Shown here piece after piece: positions 8,912 to 18,247 of a stretch of 36,822 nucleotides of DNA (the first letter of the stretch is position 1; every line of letters begins with the position of its first letter). This DNA comes from an uncultured Pelagibacteraceae bacterium (GTDB lineage: Bacteria > Pseudomonadota > Alphaproteobacteria > Pelagibacterales > Pelagibacteraceae), in contig CACECL010000008.1 of the NCBI GenBank assembly GCA_902557995.1, positions 1-36,822 of the forward strand, in the 5' to 3' direction. The notes beneath the pieces were generated by a model. It had not been told where the DNA came from. It did no database searches and saw nothing but the letters and a program-made list of their open reading frames with translations. The position numbers and the translations under genes are program-made.

Positions 8912-10822
8912 ATGGAACTATCAATTATATTTCTTCCACTTATTGCATCAATTATTTCAGGTTTTTTTGGAAAATATATCGGTGATAGAAATTCTGAAAT
9001 AGTAACTAGCGTACTTGTTTCAATCTCTGCTCTCTTTTCAATTTTTGTTCTTTATCAAGTAGTTGAAAATCAGTATGAAGAAAATATTGTTATAGCTACA
9101 TGGATAAGCTCTGGGTCACTTGATGTAAATTGGTCTATGTTAATTGATCCATTATCAGCTGTGATGCTAGTAGTTGTAACTTCCGTATCTGCTTTAGTGC
9201 ATATCTACTCAATTGGCTACATGTCTCATGATCCTCATAAACCAAGATTTATGGCTTATTTATCATTGTTCACATTTGCAATGTTGATGCTTGTGACTTC
9301 AGATAATTTCATACAATTATTTTTTGGTTGGGAAGGTGTTGGTTTATGTTCTTACTTTTTAATTGGTTTTTGGTTCAAAAAAGAAAGCGCAAATGCTGCA
9401 GCAATAAAAGCATTTGTTGTAAATAGAGTAGGTGATTTTGGTTTTGCTTTAGGAATTTTCTTAATATTTTATTTATTTGGAACTGTTAATTACTCAGAAG
9501 TTTTTCAACAAATTCCAACAGTTGTAGATAAAAATTTATCATTTATAGGTTTTGAAGTTAAAGCAATAGATTTAATTTGCTTACTATTATTTATTGGAGC
9601 AATGGGTAAATCTGCACAGATATTACTACATACTTGGCTACCTGATGCGATGGAGGGTCCAACTCCAGTTTCTGCGTTAATTCATGCAGCAACGATGGTA
9701 ACGGCCGGTGTTTTCTTAGTAGTAAGGTGTTCTCCAATTTATGAATATTCACCGTTAATACTTAATTTTATAACTATTGTTGGAATGACTACGGCATTCT
9801 TTGCAGCAACTGTTGCTCTAGTTCAAACAGATATAAAAAAAATCATAGCTTATTCTACATGTAGTCAACTTGGTTATATGTTTTTTGCAGCTGGAGTAGG
9901 TGCATACAATGTTGCTATGTTTCACTTATTTACTCATGCATTTTTCAAAGCTTTATTATTTTTAGGATCTGGTTCAGTAATCCATGCATTTAAAGATGAG
10001 CAAAATATAAATAATATGGGTGGCGTATGGAAAAAGTTACCATACACTTATGCTTTAATGATTATTGGAACACTTGCTTTAACAGGTTTTCCTTTTTTAT
10101 CAGGATTTTATTCTAAAGATGCGATTATAGAATTTGCGTATTTAAAAGGTAATACTACTGGTTATTATGCAGCTGGGATTGGAATAATTACAGCATTTTT
10201 AACATCCATTTATTCTTGGAGATTGATATTTAAAACTTTCCATGGAGAGTACAATAATAAAGTGATCAAGATAGAGGAAACACACGAATCCCCTTTAGTA
10301 ATGCTTATTCCTTTATTTATCCTTTCAATAGGAGCGGTATTTGCTGGTTTTCTATTCAAAGGACTATTTATTGGTCATGGTGATAATTTATTCTGGGCAG
10401 AGTCTATTAAGTTTTTAGAGCCTTTAAGCACTGAACATCCGCCTTTATGGTTTTTACTTTTAACACCTTGTTTAGTTTTAGTATCTATTCCAATTGCTTA
10501 TTACTTATTTGTAAAAAACAAAGAGTTACCTAATTCAATAGTTTTTATGAACAAACCTTTGTATAATTTTTTAGTTAATAAATGGTATTTCGACGAGTTG
10601 TACGATGTCTTGTTTATTAAATCCTCAAAAAAACTAGGTTTATTTTTGTGGAAATTTTGTGATGGAACTATAATTGATGGTTTTGGTCCTGATGGAATTT
10701 CTTCTTTTATAAAAAAATGTTCAATTAAAGCAACTAAATTTCAAAGTGGTTTTATTTATCAATATGCATTTGTAATGTTGTTAGGTTTCTCTGCTTTACT
10801 AACTTTTTTAATAGTTAAATAA
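8912..10822 (+). CDS. nuoL: NADH-quinone oxidoreductase subunit L (antiporter-like)
   Basis: Distal antiporter-like proton-pumping subunit (ND5 homologue). The 636 residues give about 16 transmembrane helices and a long C-terminal lateral helix region. Family features: FGWEGVGLCSYFLIGFW with the key glutamate E141, GKSAQILLHTWLPDAMEGPT, and ALIHAATMVTAGVFL in the proton half-channel. Length is normal for alphaproteobacteria. The stop overlaps the nuoM start by one base (TAATG). Confidence 0.97.
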   Translation: MELSIIFLPLIASIISGFFGKYIGDRNSEIVTSVLVSISALFSIFVLYQVVENQYEENIVIATWISSGSLDVNWSMLIDPLSAVMLVVVTSVSALVHIYSIGYMSHDPHKPRFMAYLSLFTFAMLMLVTSDNFIQLFFGWEGVGLCSYFLIGFWFKKESANAAAIKAFVVNRVGDFGFALGIFLIFYLFGTVNYSEVFQQIPTVVDKNLSFIGFEVKAIDLICLLLFIGAMGKSAQILLHTWLPDAMEGPTPVSALIHAATMVTAGVFLVVRCSPIYEYSPLILNFITIVGMTTAFFAATVALVQTDIKKIIAYSTCSQLGYMFFAAGVGAYNVAMFHLFTHAFFKALLFLGSGSVIHAFKDEQNINNMGGVWKKLPYTYALMIIGTLALTGFPFLSGFYSKDAIIEFAYLKGNTTGYYAAGIGIITAFLTSIYSWRLIFKTFHGEYNNKVIKIEETHESPLVMLIPLFILSIGAVFAGFLFKGLFIGHGDNLFWAESIKFLEPLSTEHPPLWFLLLTPCLVLVSIPIAYYLFVKNKELPNSIVFMNKPLYNFLVNKWYFDELYDVLFIKSSKKLGLFLWKFCDGTIIDGFGPDGISSFIKKCSIKATKFQSGFIYQYAFVMLLGFSALLTFLIVK

Positions 10823-12303
10823 TGAATTTTCCTATTCTTTCATCTTTAATATTATTACCAATAGTTGGTGCTTTATTTTTATTTTTTACCAAAGATAAAG
10901 ATGGAAATAATTTAACGGCTAAATATGTTGCTTTGTTTACAACTGTAGTTAATTTTTTAATTTCGATTTATCTTTGGATTTCTTTTGACCAATCAATGTC
11001 TACTTTTCAATTTGTAGAAGATAGAACATGGATTGAAGGATTTATTAATTATAAAGTTGGAGTTGATGGTATTTCAATTTTATTTATAATATTAACAACA
11101 TTTATAACTCCCCTTTGTATAATATCTGTAAATAATTCTGTTAAAAATAGATTGAGAGATTTTTTAATTGCAATTCTAATCATGGAAAGTTTCATGATTG
11201 GTGTTTTCTGTGCACTTGATTTAGTTGTATTCTATTTATTTTTTGAAGCTGGATTAATACCAATGTTTTTAATTATTGGTATTTGGGGAGGTGCAAGAAG
11301 GGTTTATTCTGCATTCAAATTCTTTTTATACACATTGTTAGGCTCTGTTTTGATGTTAGTTGCAATAATTTCAATTTATTGGATTACAGGAACAACTGAC
11401 GTAGTTCAACTATATGAGATTGGTATTGATGTTAAATATCAAAACCTATTGTGGTTAGCATTTTTTAGTTCATTTGCAGTTAAAACACCTATGTGGCCAG
11501 TTCATACATGGTTACCTGATGCACACGTTGAGGCTCCTACAGCAGGATCTGTATTATTAGCCGCAATTTTATTAAAGATGGCTGGATATGGTTTTATAAG
11601 ATTTTCTTTAGGTCTTTTCCCGGTTGCATCAGAGGTATTTACACCATTAATTTATACTTTGAGTGTTATAGCAATCATATTTACTTCACTAATAGCTTTA
11701 ATACAGGAAGATATGAAAAAGTTAATTGCTTATTCTTCAGTTGCGCATATGGGCTTTGTAACTTTAGGTATATTCACTTTGCAACAACAAGGAATTGAAG
11801 GAAGTATAATTCAAATGATAAGCCATGGCTTAGTTTCGGCAGCATTATTTTTAACTGTTGGCGTAGTTTATGACAGGATGCATTCTAGATTGATAAGTAC
11901 ATATGGTGGACTAGTTTCTGTAATTCCAAAATATTCAATACTGTTTATGTTATTTGCTTTAGCATCGCTTGGTTTACCTGGAACCAGTGGTTTTATTGGT
12001 GAGTTTTTAATATTAATGGGAGCTTTCAAGGATAATTTTTTAGTAGCTGTTATAGCAAGTATAGGAGTAATTTTAGGAGCTGCATACATGTTGTGGCTCT
12101 ATAAAAGAGTAGTATTTGGAAAATTACTTAATGAAGATCTTAAAAAAATTTTAGATTTAAATAGATCTGAATATTTTATTTTGTCTTGTTTAGCTGCACC
12201 AATCTTATTTTTTGGATTTTACCCCGATCCATTAATCAACACTATTGAAGTTTCTGTTACTGATTTAATTAATATGCATAACACAAATATAGCTAGTAAA
12301 TAA
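10822..12303 (+). CDS. nuoM: NADH-quinone oxidoreductase subunit M (antiporter-like)
   Basis: Antiporter-like proton-pumping subunit (ND4 homologue) of the membrane arm. The 493-residue product has about 14 helices. E142 in LFFEAGLIPMFLIIGIWG is the conserved proton-channel glutamate, and VKTPMWPVHTWLPDAHVEAP with the following LLAAILLKMAGYG is the central lysine-containing segment. Length is normal. Start overlaps the nuoL stop by one base; nuoN begins one base after its stop. Confidence 0.97.
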   Translation: MNFPILSSLILLPIVGALFLFFTKDKDGNNLTAKYVALFTTVVNFLISIYLWISFDQSMSTFQFVEDRTWIEGFINYKVGVDGISILFIILTTFITPLCIISVNNSVKNRLRDFLIAILIMESFMIGVFCALDLVVFYLFFEAGLIPMFLIIGIWGGARRVYSAFKFFLYTLLGSVLMLVAIISIYWITGTTDVVQLYEIGIDVKYQNLLWLAFFSSFAVKTPMWPVHTWLPDAHVEAPTAGSVLLAAILLKMAGYGFIRFSLGLFPVASEVFTPLIYTLSVIAIIFTSLIALIQEDMKKLIAYSSVAHMGFVTLGIFTLQQQGIEGSIIQMISHGLVSAALFLTVGVVYDRMHSRLISTYGGLVSVIPKYSILFMLFALASLGLPGTSGFIGEFLILMGAFKDNFLVAVIASIGVILGAAYMLWLYKRVVFGKLLNEDLKKILDLNRSEYFILSCLAAPILFFGFYPDPLINTIEVSVTDLINMHNTNIASK

Positions 12304-12304
12304 T

Positions 12305-13723
12305 ATGGAAAATTTAAATTTAATATTACCTGAAATTTTTATTTCTTTATCAATTATGTTTTTACTTATTTTAGGTGTGTTTAAAAACGACAGTTCTAAA
12401 ATTACTTTTAATTTATCTTTGATTGCAATTTTAATTACAACAATAATAACATTCAATGAAACTTTCTCTGTAACTAGAGAAACTTTGTTTAATGAAAGCG
12501 TTGTGCTTGACAGTATGTCCTCGCTAATGAAAATTATAACTTTAATTGGAGGTTTTTTAGTTTTAGTTATTTCGTCAACTTATTTAAAAACATTTAAAAT
12601 ATATAATATAGAATATCCGGTTCTTATTTTGAGTTCAATTCTTGGAATGATGGTAATGATCAGTTCAAATGATTTAATTGTTTTTTATATGGGCTTAGAA
12701 TTACAGTCATTAGCTCTATATGTTTTAGCTACATATAAAAGAGATCAATTAAAATCATCAGAAGCTGGTTTGAAATATTTTGTTTTAAGCGCATTATCGT
12801 CAGGATTATTATTATATGGATGTTCTTTAGTTTATGGTTTTTCAGGTTCTACCAATTTTGATATAATATCAAATCAACTAAATTCTGAGGAATATGTTTT
12901 AACTTTTGGGATTGTCTTCATATTAGTTGGTTTAGCATTTAAAATTTCTGCAGTCCCATTCCATATGTGGGCACCTGATGTTTATGAAGGATCTCCAACA
13001 ACTGTAACTTTGTTTTTCACAATAGTACCAAAGGTAGCTGCTTTGACTGTATTTATTAGATTTTTATATGTTCCTTTTTTAAATTTAATTGATCAATGGC
13101 AAATGATAATAGTTTTTTTATCTATAGCTTCTATGGTTTTTGGAGCAGTTGCTGCTATAGGGCAAACTAATATTAAAAGACTAATTGCTTACAGTTCTAT
13201 AGGACACGTTGGTTACACATTAGCTGGTTTAGCCACAGCATCAAACGAAGGAATTCAAAGTTCGATAATTTATATTTCTATTTATGTTGTTATGAATTTA
13301 GCTCTTTTTTCATGTCTATTAATGTTAAGAAGAAAAGATCAATATTATGAAAATATTGATGATCTCTCAGGATTATCAAAAAACCATCCACTATTATCTT
13401 TATGCTTGCTTGTAATATTGTTTTCTTTAGCAGGTATACCGCCTTTAGCAGGTTTCTTCGCAAAATTTTACGTTTTTAAAGCAGTGTTGGAACAATCAAT
13501 GTATTTCTTAGCTATAGTAGGGTTGTTATCAACTGTGGTTGCAGCTTTTTATTATCTAAGAATTATAAAAATTATGTATTTTGATAAGGAAAAAGATAAA
13601 TATGACAATGACCATAGCTTATGGTTAAAACTTTCTCTTACAGTTTCAACGATATTAATTCTTTTATACTTCATATTCCCAAGTCAGTTAATAGAAGTTG
13701 TTTCAAGAATTAATATTATTTGA
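12305..13723 (+). CDS. nuoN: NADH-quinone oxidoreductase subunit N (antiporter-like)
   Basis: Third antiporter-like proton-pumping subunit (ND2 homologue), adjacent to NuoK. The 472 residues form about 14 helices, with E132 in MGLELQSLALYVLA as the conserved glutamate, then KISAVPFHMWAPDVYEGSPT and IKRLIAYSSIGHVGY. Length is normal. It is the last nuo gene; its TGA stop shares a base with the birA ATG, so birA is probably co-transcribed with the nuo operon, an order common in alphaproteobacteria. Confidence 0.97.
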   Translation: MENLNLILPEIFISLSIMFLLILGVFKNDSSKITFNLSLIAILITTIITFNETFSVTRETLFNESVVLDSMSSLMKIITLIGGFLVLVISSTYLKTFKIYNIEYPVLILSSILGMMVMISSNDLIVFYMGLELQSLALYVLATYKRDQLKSSEAGLKYFVLSALSSGLLLYGCSLVYGFSGSTNFDIISNQLNSEEYVLTFGIVFILVGLAFKISAVPFHMWAPDVYEGSPTTVTLFFTIVPKVAALTVFIRFLYVPFLNLIDQWQMIIVFLSIASMVFGAVAAIGQTNIKRLIAYSSIGHVGYTLAGLATASNEGIQSSIIYISIYVVMNLALFSCLLMLRRKDQYYENIDDLSGLSKNHPLLSLCLLVILFSLAGIPPLAGFFAKFYVFKAVLEQSMYFLAIVGLLSTVVAAFYYLRIIKIMYFDKEKDKYDNDHSLWLKLSLTVSTILILLYFIFPSQLIEVVSRINII

Positions 13724-14256
13724 TGAAATTAAAAAAATTTAAATTTAAAAAAGTTAAAAGTACAAATAATACTGCAATAAGAATTATCAAAGAAACTAAA
13801 TACAACTTAGGTATGGTTGTTGCTGAAACACAAGTGAATGGTAGAGGACAGTATGGGAGAAAATGGATATCGTCAAAAGGAAATTTGTTTATATCATTCT
13901 TCAATCAACTCAATAAAACAAAACTATCGACTAATACTATAACAAAAATCAATTGTCTTTTAGTAAAAAAATTACTCTCGTTATTTACAAGTAAAAAAAT
14001 TTTATTTAAAAAACCAAATGACTTATTAATTGATAAAAAAAAGATTAGTGGCATTTTACAAGAAGTCATATTTATAAGAGGTAAAAAATTTTTAATTACT
14101 GGTATAGGCATAAATATCAAAAAAAATCCGATTATTAAGAATTATCCTGCCACAAACTTGCAAGAGGTAACTAAAAAAAGTATTAGTAAATTAATTGTAG
14201 AAAATAAACTAAAACAACTTTTTGAAAAAAATTTATCGAAATTATATAAAAATTAA
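13723..14256 (+). CDS. birA: Biotin--[acetyl-CoA-carboxylase] ligase, minimal form
   Basis: Attaches biotin to the acceptor lysine of biotin carboxyl carrier proteins via biotinyl-AMP. The ATG at 13723 (TGATG overlap with nuoN) gives 177 residues; an in-frame TTG one codon earlier is less likely. Catalytic-domain motifs are in order: VKSTNNTA near the N terminus (normally STN), GRGQYGRKW (normally GRGRRGRxW), KKPNDLLI (normally KWPNDxx) with the ISGILQE strand, and GIGINI. There is no N-terminal helix-turn-helix, so no repressor role. The C terminus ends soon after the catalytic domain, without a clear SH3-like domain, making it shorter than most family members (about 230-320). Function is likely but the length deserves a check. 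Confidence 0.87.
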   Translation: MKLKKFKFKKVKSTNNTAIRIIKETKYNLGMVVAETQVNGRGQYGRKWISSKGNLFISFFNQLNKTKLSTNTITKINCLLVKKLLSLFTSKKILFKKPNDLLIDKKKISGILQEVIFIRGKKFLITGIGINIKKNPIIKNYPATNLQEVTKKSISKLIVENKLKQLFEKNLSKLYKN

Positions 14257-14259
14257 ATA

Positions 14260-15006
14260 ATGTATATTCTAGGTGATATTGGTAATACGGAAACAAAATT
14301 ATGTATTGTTTCTAAAAATAATAAAATTTCAAAAAAAATCACTTTTTTATCAAAATCTATAAACAACAGGCAGCTTAATATTTTATTTAAAAAAAATAAA
14401 ATTCAATTAAATAAAATTGAAAAAATATTATTTTGTAGTGTCGTTCCAAAAACATTTTCTATAATTAATAAATTTTTATCGAAAAAAGTTAAACTAAAAT
14501 GCTATGAGGTTAAAAAATTAAACTTAAAATCACTTATAAAAATCAAAGTAGATTATAAACAGGTAGGCTCAGATAGAATTACTAATGCTATAAGTTTAAT
14601 GAATAAAAAAAATAATTTTATAATTTTAGATTTTGGCACAGCAACAACTTTCGATGTACTTATTAGAAATACTTATTTTGGAGGAATTATTGCCCCGGGT
14701 GTGAGATTATCTCTTAATACCTTGTCTGACAAAGCAACTTTGATTCCAAAAATAGATTTAAAAAAGATTAATAAAGTTATTGGTAAAAATACAATCTCTG
14801 CTGTTAGATCGGGCTTTTTTTGGGGTTATGCGGGTTTAATTGACAATATTATTAATTTAATTAAGAAGGAAACTGGAAAATCTTTTAAAATAATTATTAC
14901 TGGTGGATTTTCAGATTTATTTAAAAACTCAATAAAAACGAAAGCAAGTCACAACCAAGATATTACAATTAAAGGCTTAATAAAGATTTCAAAGTTAATT
15001 AAATAA
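14260..15006 (+). CDS. coaX: Type III pantothenate kinase
   Basis: Phosphorylates pantothenate, the first step of coenzyme A synthesis. The 248-residue protein shows the actin-like kinase motifs of CoaX: DIGNTETKL at 6-14 (phosphate-binding loop), GSDRITNA at 103-110, DFGTATTFD at 124-132 with the conserved aspartate and threonines, and GGIIAPGVRLS at 141-151. Type III enzymes typically need a monovalent cation and are not inhibited by CoA. It sits between birA and the RNase J gene as in many alphaproteobacteria, three bases after birA and one before rnj. Lysine and asparagine content is very high, as expected from the base composition. Confidence 0.93.
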   Translation: MYILGDIGNTETKLCIVSKNNKISKKITFLSKSINNRQLNILFKKNKIQLNKIEKILFCSVVPKTFSIINKFLSKKVKLKCYEVKKLNLKSLIKIKVDYKQVGSDRITNAISLMNKKNNFIILDFGTATTFDVLIRNTYFGGIIAPGVRLSLNTLSDKATLIPKIDLKKINKVIGKNTISAVRSGFFWGYAGLIDNIINLIKKETGKSFKIIITGGFSDLFKNSIKTKASHNQDITIKGLIKISKLIK

Positions 15007-15007
15007 T

Positions 15008-16666
15008 ATGAAAGATGAACTATTATTTTGTCCATTAGGTGGATCAGGCGAAATAGGCATGAACATGAATTTGTTTGGCTATGGGCAGCCTAGTGATCAT
15101 AAATGGATTATGGTCGACATAGGTGTAACATTTGCAGATGATACTATTCCAGGTGTTGATTTAATTTATCCAGATCCTGGATTTATAGTAGAAAGAAAAG
15201 ACAATTTATTAGGAATAGTTTTAACTCACGCACACGAGGATCACATTGGTGCAATTGCTCATCTATGGCCAAAATTACAATGTAAAATTTTTGCAACTCC
15301 TTTTACAGCTGTATTAATTCGAGAAAAATTTAGAGAAAAACAAATCGATATAACTAATGATTTACAGATTGTTGAGTTAAATGGAAAGGTTTCTCTGGAT
15401 CCATTTGAAATTGAATACATTACTTTAACGCATTCTATATTAGAACCAAACGGACTTAGAATAAAAACTCCTGCAGGAGTAATTTTACATACTGGCGATT
15501 GGAAGGTAGATCCAAATCCTTTGATTGGAGAAAATATCAACGAAAAAAGGTTAAAGGAAATTGGTGAAGAAGGTGTGTTAGCAATGATATGTGACTCAAC
15601 AAATGTTTTTAGCGCTGGAAGATCAGGTTCAGAATTAGATGTAAGAAAAAATATGTTAAACGTTATGTCTCGATTAAAAAAAAGAGTTATCATAACATCA
15701 TTTGCCTCTAACGTAGCTAGAATGGAGACAGCTTTTTATTGTGCAGAACAAACAGGAAGACAAATCTCTTTAGTTGGTAGATCAATGCATCGTATTTATA
15801 AAGCTGCGCGTCAATGTGGATATTTAAAAAATACAATTGAGCCAATTGATCCAAGAGAAGCTAAAAATTTTTCAAGAGAAAAAATTGTGTATTTATGTAC
15901 TGGAAGTCAAGGCGAACCAATGGGTGCAATGATGAGAATTTCTAGCTATGTTCATCCAGATGTTTTTATTGAAAAAGGTGATGCTGTAATTTTTTCTTCA
16001 AAAATTATACCTGGTAATGAAAAAAAACTTTATAAACTTCACAACCAACTTGTTAAAGATGGAATTGAAGTAATATCTGAAGAAACTGAATTTGTACATG
16101 TCTCTGGACATCCAAATAGAGAAGACCTTAAAGAGATGTATCAATGGGTAAAACCTAGGTGTGTAATACCTGTGCACGGTGAACATAGACATATGATAGA
16201 GCACATTAATTTTGCTAAAGAAATGCAAGTACCATATCCAGTTCAAGTAGAAAATGGTGATATCGTTAAGTTTTATCCGGGTGAAAAACCTGAAGTATAT
16301 GACAAGGCTCCAAGCGGCAGACTATACTTAGATGGCAGTGTTAGTGTTGATCCAGATTCACAATCAATAAAAGATAGGAAAAATTTAAGTACAAATGGAT
16401 ATCTTGAGGTAACAATTATGATTACACCTAAAGGTAATATACACAACAATCCTATTCTTTCATTTCGTGGTTTACCTGTAGATGATCGAGATGATTTTGT
16501 TTATGGATTAGAGGAAGAAATAGAGAAAACTTCTAGAACTTTTAAAATTGGAAGTAAACAACAAGAACACAATCTTATTGATGCATTAAAAATAGCCTGT
16601 AGAAAATTTTCTAAAGATAGAACAGGAAAAAAACCTTTTATCAATATCAATTTAGTAAGAATTTAA
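15008..16666 (+). CDS. rnj: Ribonuclease J
   Basis: Metallo-beta-lactamase/beta-CASP ribonuclease with 5'-3' exonuclease and endonuclease activity in RNA decay and maturation. The 552-residue product carries the zinc-binding HAHEDHIG motif at 74-81, a later HTGDWK motif, the CDSTN region, the beta-CASP segment with ITSFASNVARM and YLCTGSQGEP, and PVHGEHRHM near residue 390. Length is normal for alphaproteobacterial RNase J. The stop shares a base with the next ATG (TAATG). Confidence 0.95.
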   Translation: MKDELLFCPLGGSGEIGMNMNLFGYGQPSDHKWIMVDIGVTFADDTIPGVDLIYPDPGFIVERKDNLLGIVLTHAHEDHIGAIAHLWPKLQCKIFATPFTAVLIREKFREKQIDITNDLQIVELNGKVSLDPFEIEYITLTHSILEPNGLRIKTPAGVILHTGDWKVDPNPLIGENINEKRLKEIGEEGVLAMICDSTNVFSAGRSGSELDVRKNMLNVMSRLKKRVIITSFASNVARMETAFYCAEQTGRQISLVGRSMHRIYKAARQCGYLKNTIEPIDPREAKNFSREKIVYLCTGSQGEPMGAMMRISSYVHPDVFIEKGDAVIFSSKIIPGNEKKLYKLHNQLVKDGIEVISEETEFVHVSGHPNREDLKEMYQWVKPRCVIPVHGEHRHMIEHINFAKEMQVPYPVQVENGDIVKFYPGEKPEVYDKAPSGRLYLDGSVSVDPDSQSIKDRKNLSTNGYLEVTIMITPKGNIHNNPILSFRGLPVDDRDDFVYGLEEEIEKTSRTFKIGSKQQEHNLIDALKIACRKFSKDRTGKKPFININLVRI

Positions 16667-16911
16667 TGAGCGCAACAGGCTTAGCTATTATCTATATCAT
16701 TATATGGTGGATAGTTTTTTTTGCTATTTTACCTATTGATGTAAATCGAATAAAGACTGTAAAAATTGACGGTGAGGATCCAGGCTCACCTGAAAATCCA
16801 AAAATGTTGAAAAAATTCCTTATTTGCACAGGAATTACTACTGTCATTTTCATCATAATTTACTTATTAATTAAATTTGAATATTTAAATTTAAGAAATA
16901 TGATTAATTAA
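16666..16911 (+). CDS. DUF1467-like small membrane protein
   Basis: Function unknown. The 81-residue product has two hydrophobic helices (about residues 5-23 and 49-67) joined by a polar loop with DVNRIKTVKIDGEDPGSPENPKM. This matches my recollection of the DUF1467 family, found in alphaproteobacteria between the RNase J and proS genes. The NR-x-x-x(V/I)-x-G-x-D-PG-x-P loop is the conserved part. No catalytic motif is visible. Its start overlaps the rnj stop by one base and proS follows one base after its stop, so it is likely expressed as part of the same transcript. Confidence 0.8.
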   Translation: MSATGLAIIYIIIWWIVFFAILPIDVNRIKTVKIDGEDPGSPENPKMLKKFLICTGITTVIFIIIYLLIKFEYLNLRNMIN

Positions 16912-16912
16912 G

Positions 16913-18247
16913 ATGCTTTTATCAAATTCATTTATACCAATATTAAAAAATAATCCTTCGGAAGCTAAAATTAAATCGCATCAATTAATGCTGAGGGTAG
17001 GTATGATCAAGCAAGCCTCTGCAGGAATTTATTCATGGTTACCTTTGGGTTTTAAGGTAATGAAAAAAATAGAGGACATTGTTAGACAAGAGCAAAACAA
17101 AATTGGAGCTCAAGAAATATTAATGCCAACTATTCAATCTAGTGAAATTTGGAAAGAAAGTGGTCGTTACGATGATTATGGCGAAGAGATGTTAAGAATA
17201 ACTGACCGTCAAAATAGAGAAATGCTATATGGACCAACCAATGAAGAGCAAGTTACCGAAATTTTTAGATCTTCAATAAAATCCTATAAATCACTTCCAC
17301 AACTTTTGTACCATATACAATGGAAGTTCAGAGATGAAATTAGACCTAGATTTGGAATTATGCGTGGTAGAGAATTTTATATGAAAGATGCTTACTCATT
17401 TGATGTATCTGATGAAGAAGCTTTTTATTCTTATAATAAATTTTTTCTTTCATATCTAAGAACATTTAAAAGATTATCTTTGACAGCAATACCTATGGCC
17501 GCTGACACAGGACCTATCGGTGGAAATTTATCACATGAATTTATTATTCTTGCTGATACTGGAGAAAGTAAAATTTTCACAGATAAAAGAATATTTGATC
17601 TTGATAGCGATGATACTCAACTAGAAAAAAGATCATTAGAAAGCATGAGAAAAAAATATGAACAGTTTTATGCTGTAACTGATGAAAAGTTTAATAAAAA
17701 AGAATTTGAAAAATTTGTATCTAAAGAAAATCAATTAATTACAAAAGGTATCGAGGTAGGTCATATATTTTATTTTGGCGACAAGTATTCAAAACCAATG
17801 GGAGCATCAGTTGATTTGCCAGGAGGAAAGAAAAATTTTGTTAAAATGGGATCCTATGGAATAGGAGTATCAAGGCTTGTAGGTGCAATAATTGAGGCTA
17901 AATATGACGATAAAAATGAAATCATGAAATGGCCATTGTCTGTTGCTCCTTATGATATTGCTTTAATACCTATGATAAATAAAAATGATGCTTCAGCCTT
18001 AGAAAAAGCAAATAATATTAATAAAGAATTACTCAAAAATAATATTGACGCAATCATTGACGATACAGATGAAAATTTTTCATCTAAAATTAAAAAAATG
18101 AATTTAATTGGTGCTCCGTATCAAATTATTATCGGTAAGAAAAGCGAAGGCGATTTATTAGAGTTCAAAGTAACTGGTGAAGAAACTCAAAATTTACCGC
18201 TAAGTAAAATTATAGAAATTATAACTAAACAAAAAAATTCAATTTGA
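16913..18247 (+). CDS. proS: Prolyl-tRNA synthetase, short alphaproteobacterial type
   Basis: Charges tRNA-Pro; class II aminoacyl-tRNA synthetase. The 444 residues show motif 2 and its surroundings, GPTNEEQ at 107-113 and FRDEIRPRFG at 139-148, and motif 3, GSYGIGVSRL at 313-322, followed by the C-terminal anticodon-binding domain (VAPYDIALIPM). The insertion editing domain of the E. coli enzyme (about 180 residues) is absent, giving the compact form usual in alphaproteobacteria; Ala-tRNA-Pro clearing would then need a separate deacylase. The stop overlaps the lolC TTG start as TTGA. Confidence 0.95.
   Translation: MLLSNSFIPILKNNPSEAKIKSHQLMLRVGMIKQASAGIYSWLPLGFKVMKKIEDIVRQEQNKIGAQEILMPTIQSSEIWKESGRYDDYGEEMLRITDRQNREMLYGPTNEEQVTEIFRSSIKSYKSLPQLLYHIQWKFRDEIRPRFGIMRGREFYMKDAYSFDVSDEEAFYSYNKFFLSYLRTFKRLSLTAIPMAADTGPIGGNLSHEFIILADTGESKIFTDKRIFDLDSDDTQLEKRSLESMRKKYEQFYAVTDEKFNKKEFEKFVSKENQLITKGIEVGHIFYFGDKYSKPMGASVDLPGGKKNFVKMGSYGIGVSRLVGAIIEAKYDDKNEIMKWPLSVAPYDIALIPMINKNDASALEKANNINKELLKNNIDAIIDDTDENFSSKIKKMNLIGAPYQIIIGKKSEGDLLEFKVTGEETQNLPLSKIIEIITKQKNSI

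Noticed and set aside
15259-15693. Long antisense reading frame (144 codons) opposite the RNase J gene
   Set aside because: No recognisable domain, and it mirrors the codon pattern of a strongly conserved gene on the other strand. Similar antisense frames opposite dnaE, tsf, frr, gltX neighbours and others were rejected for the same reason.
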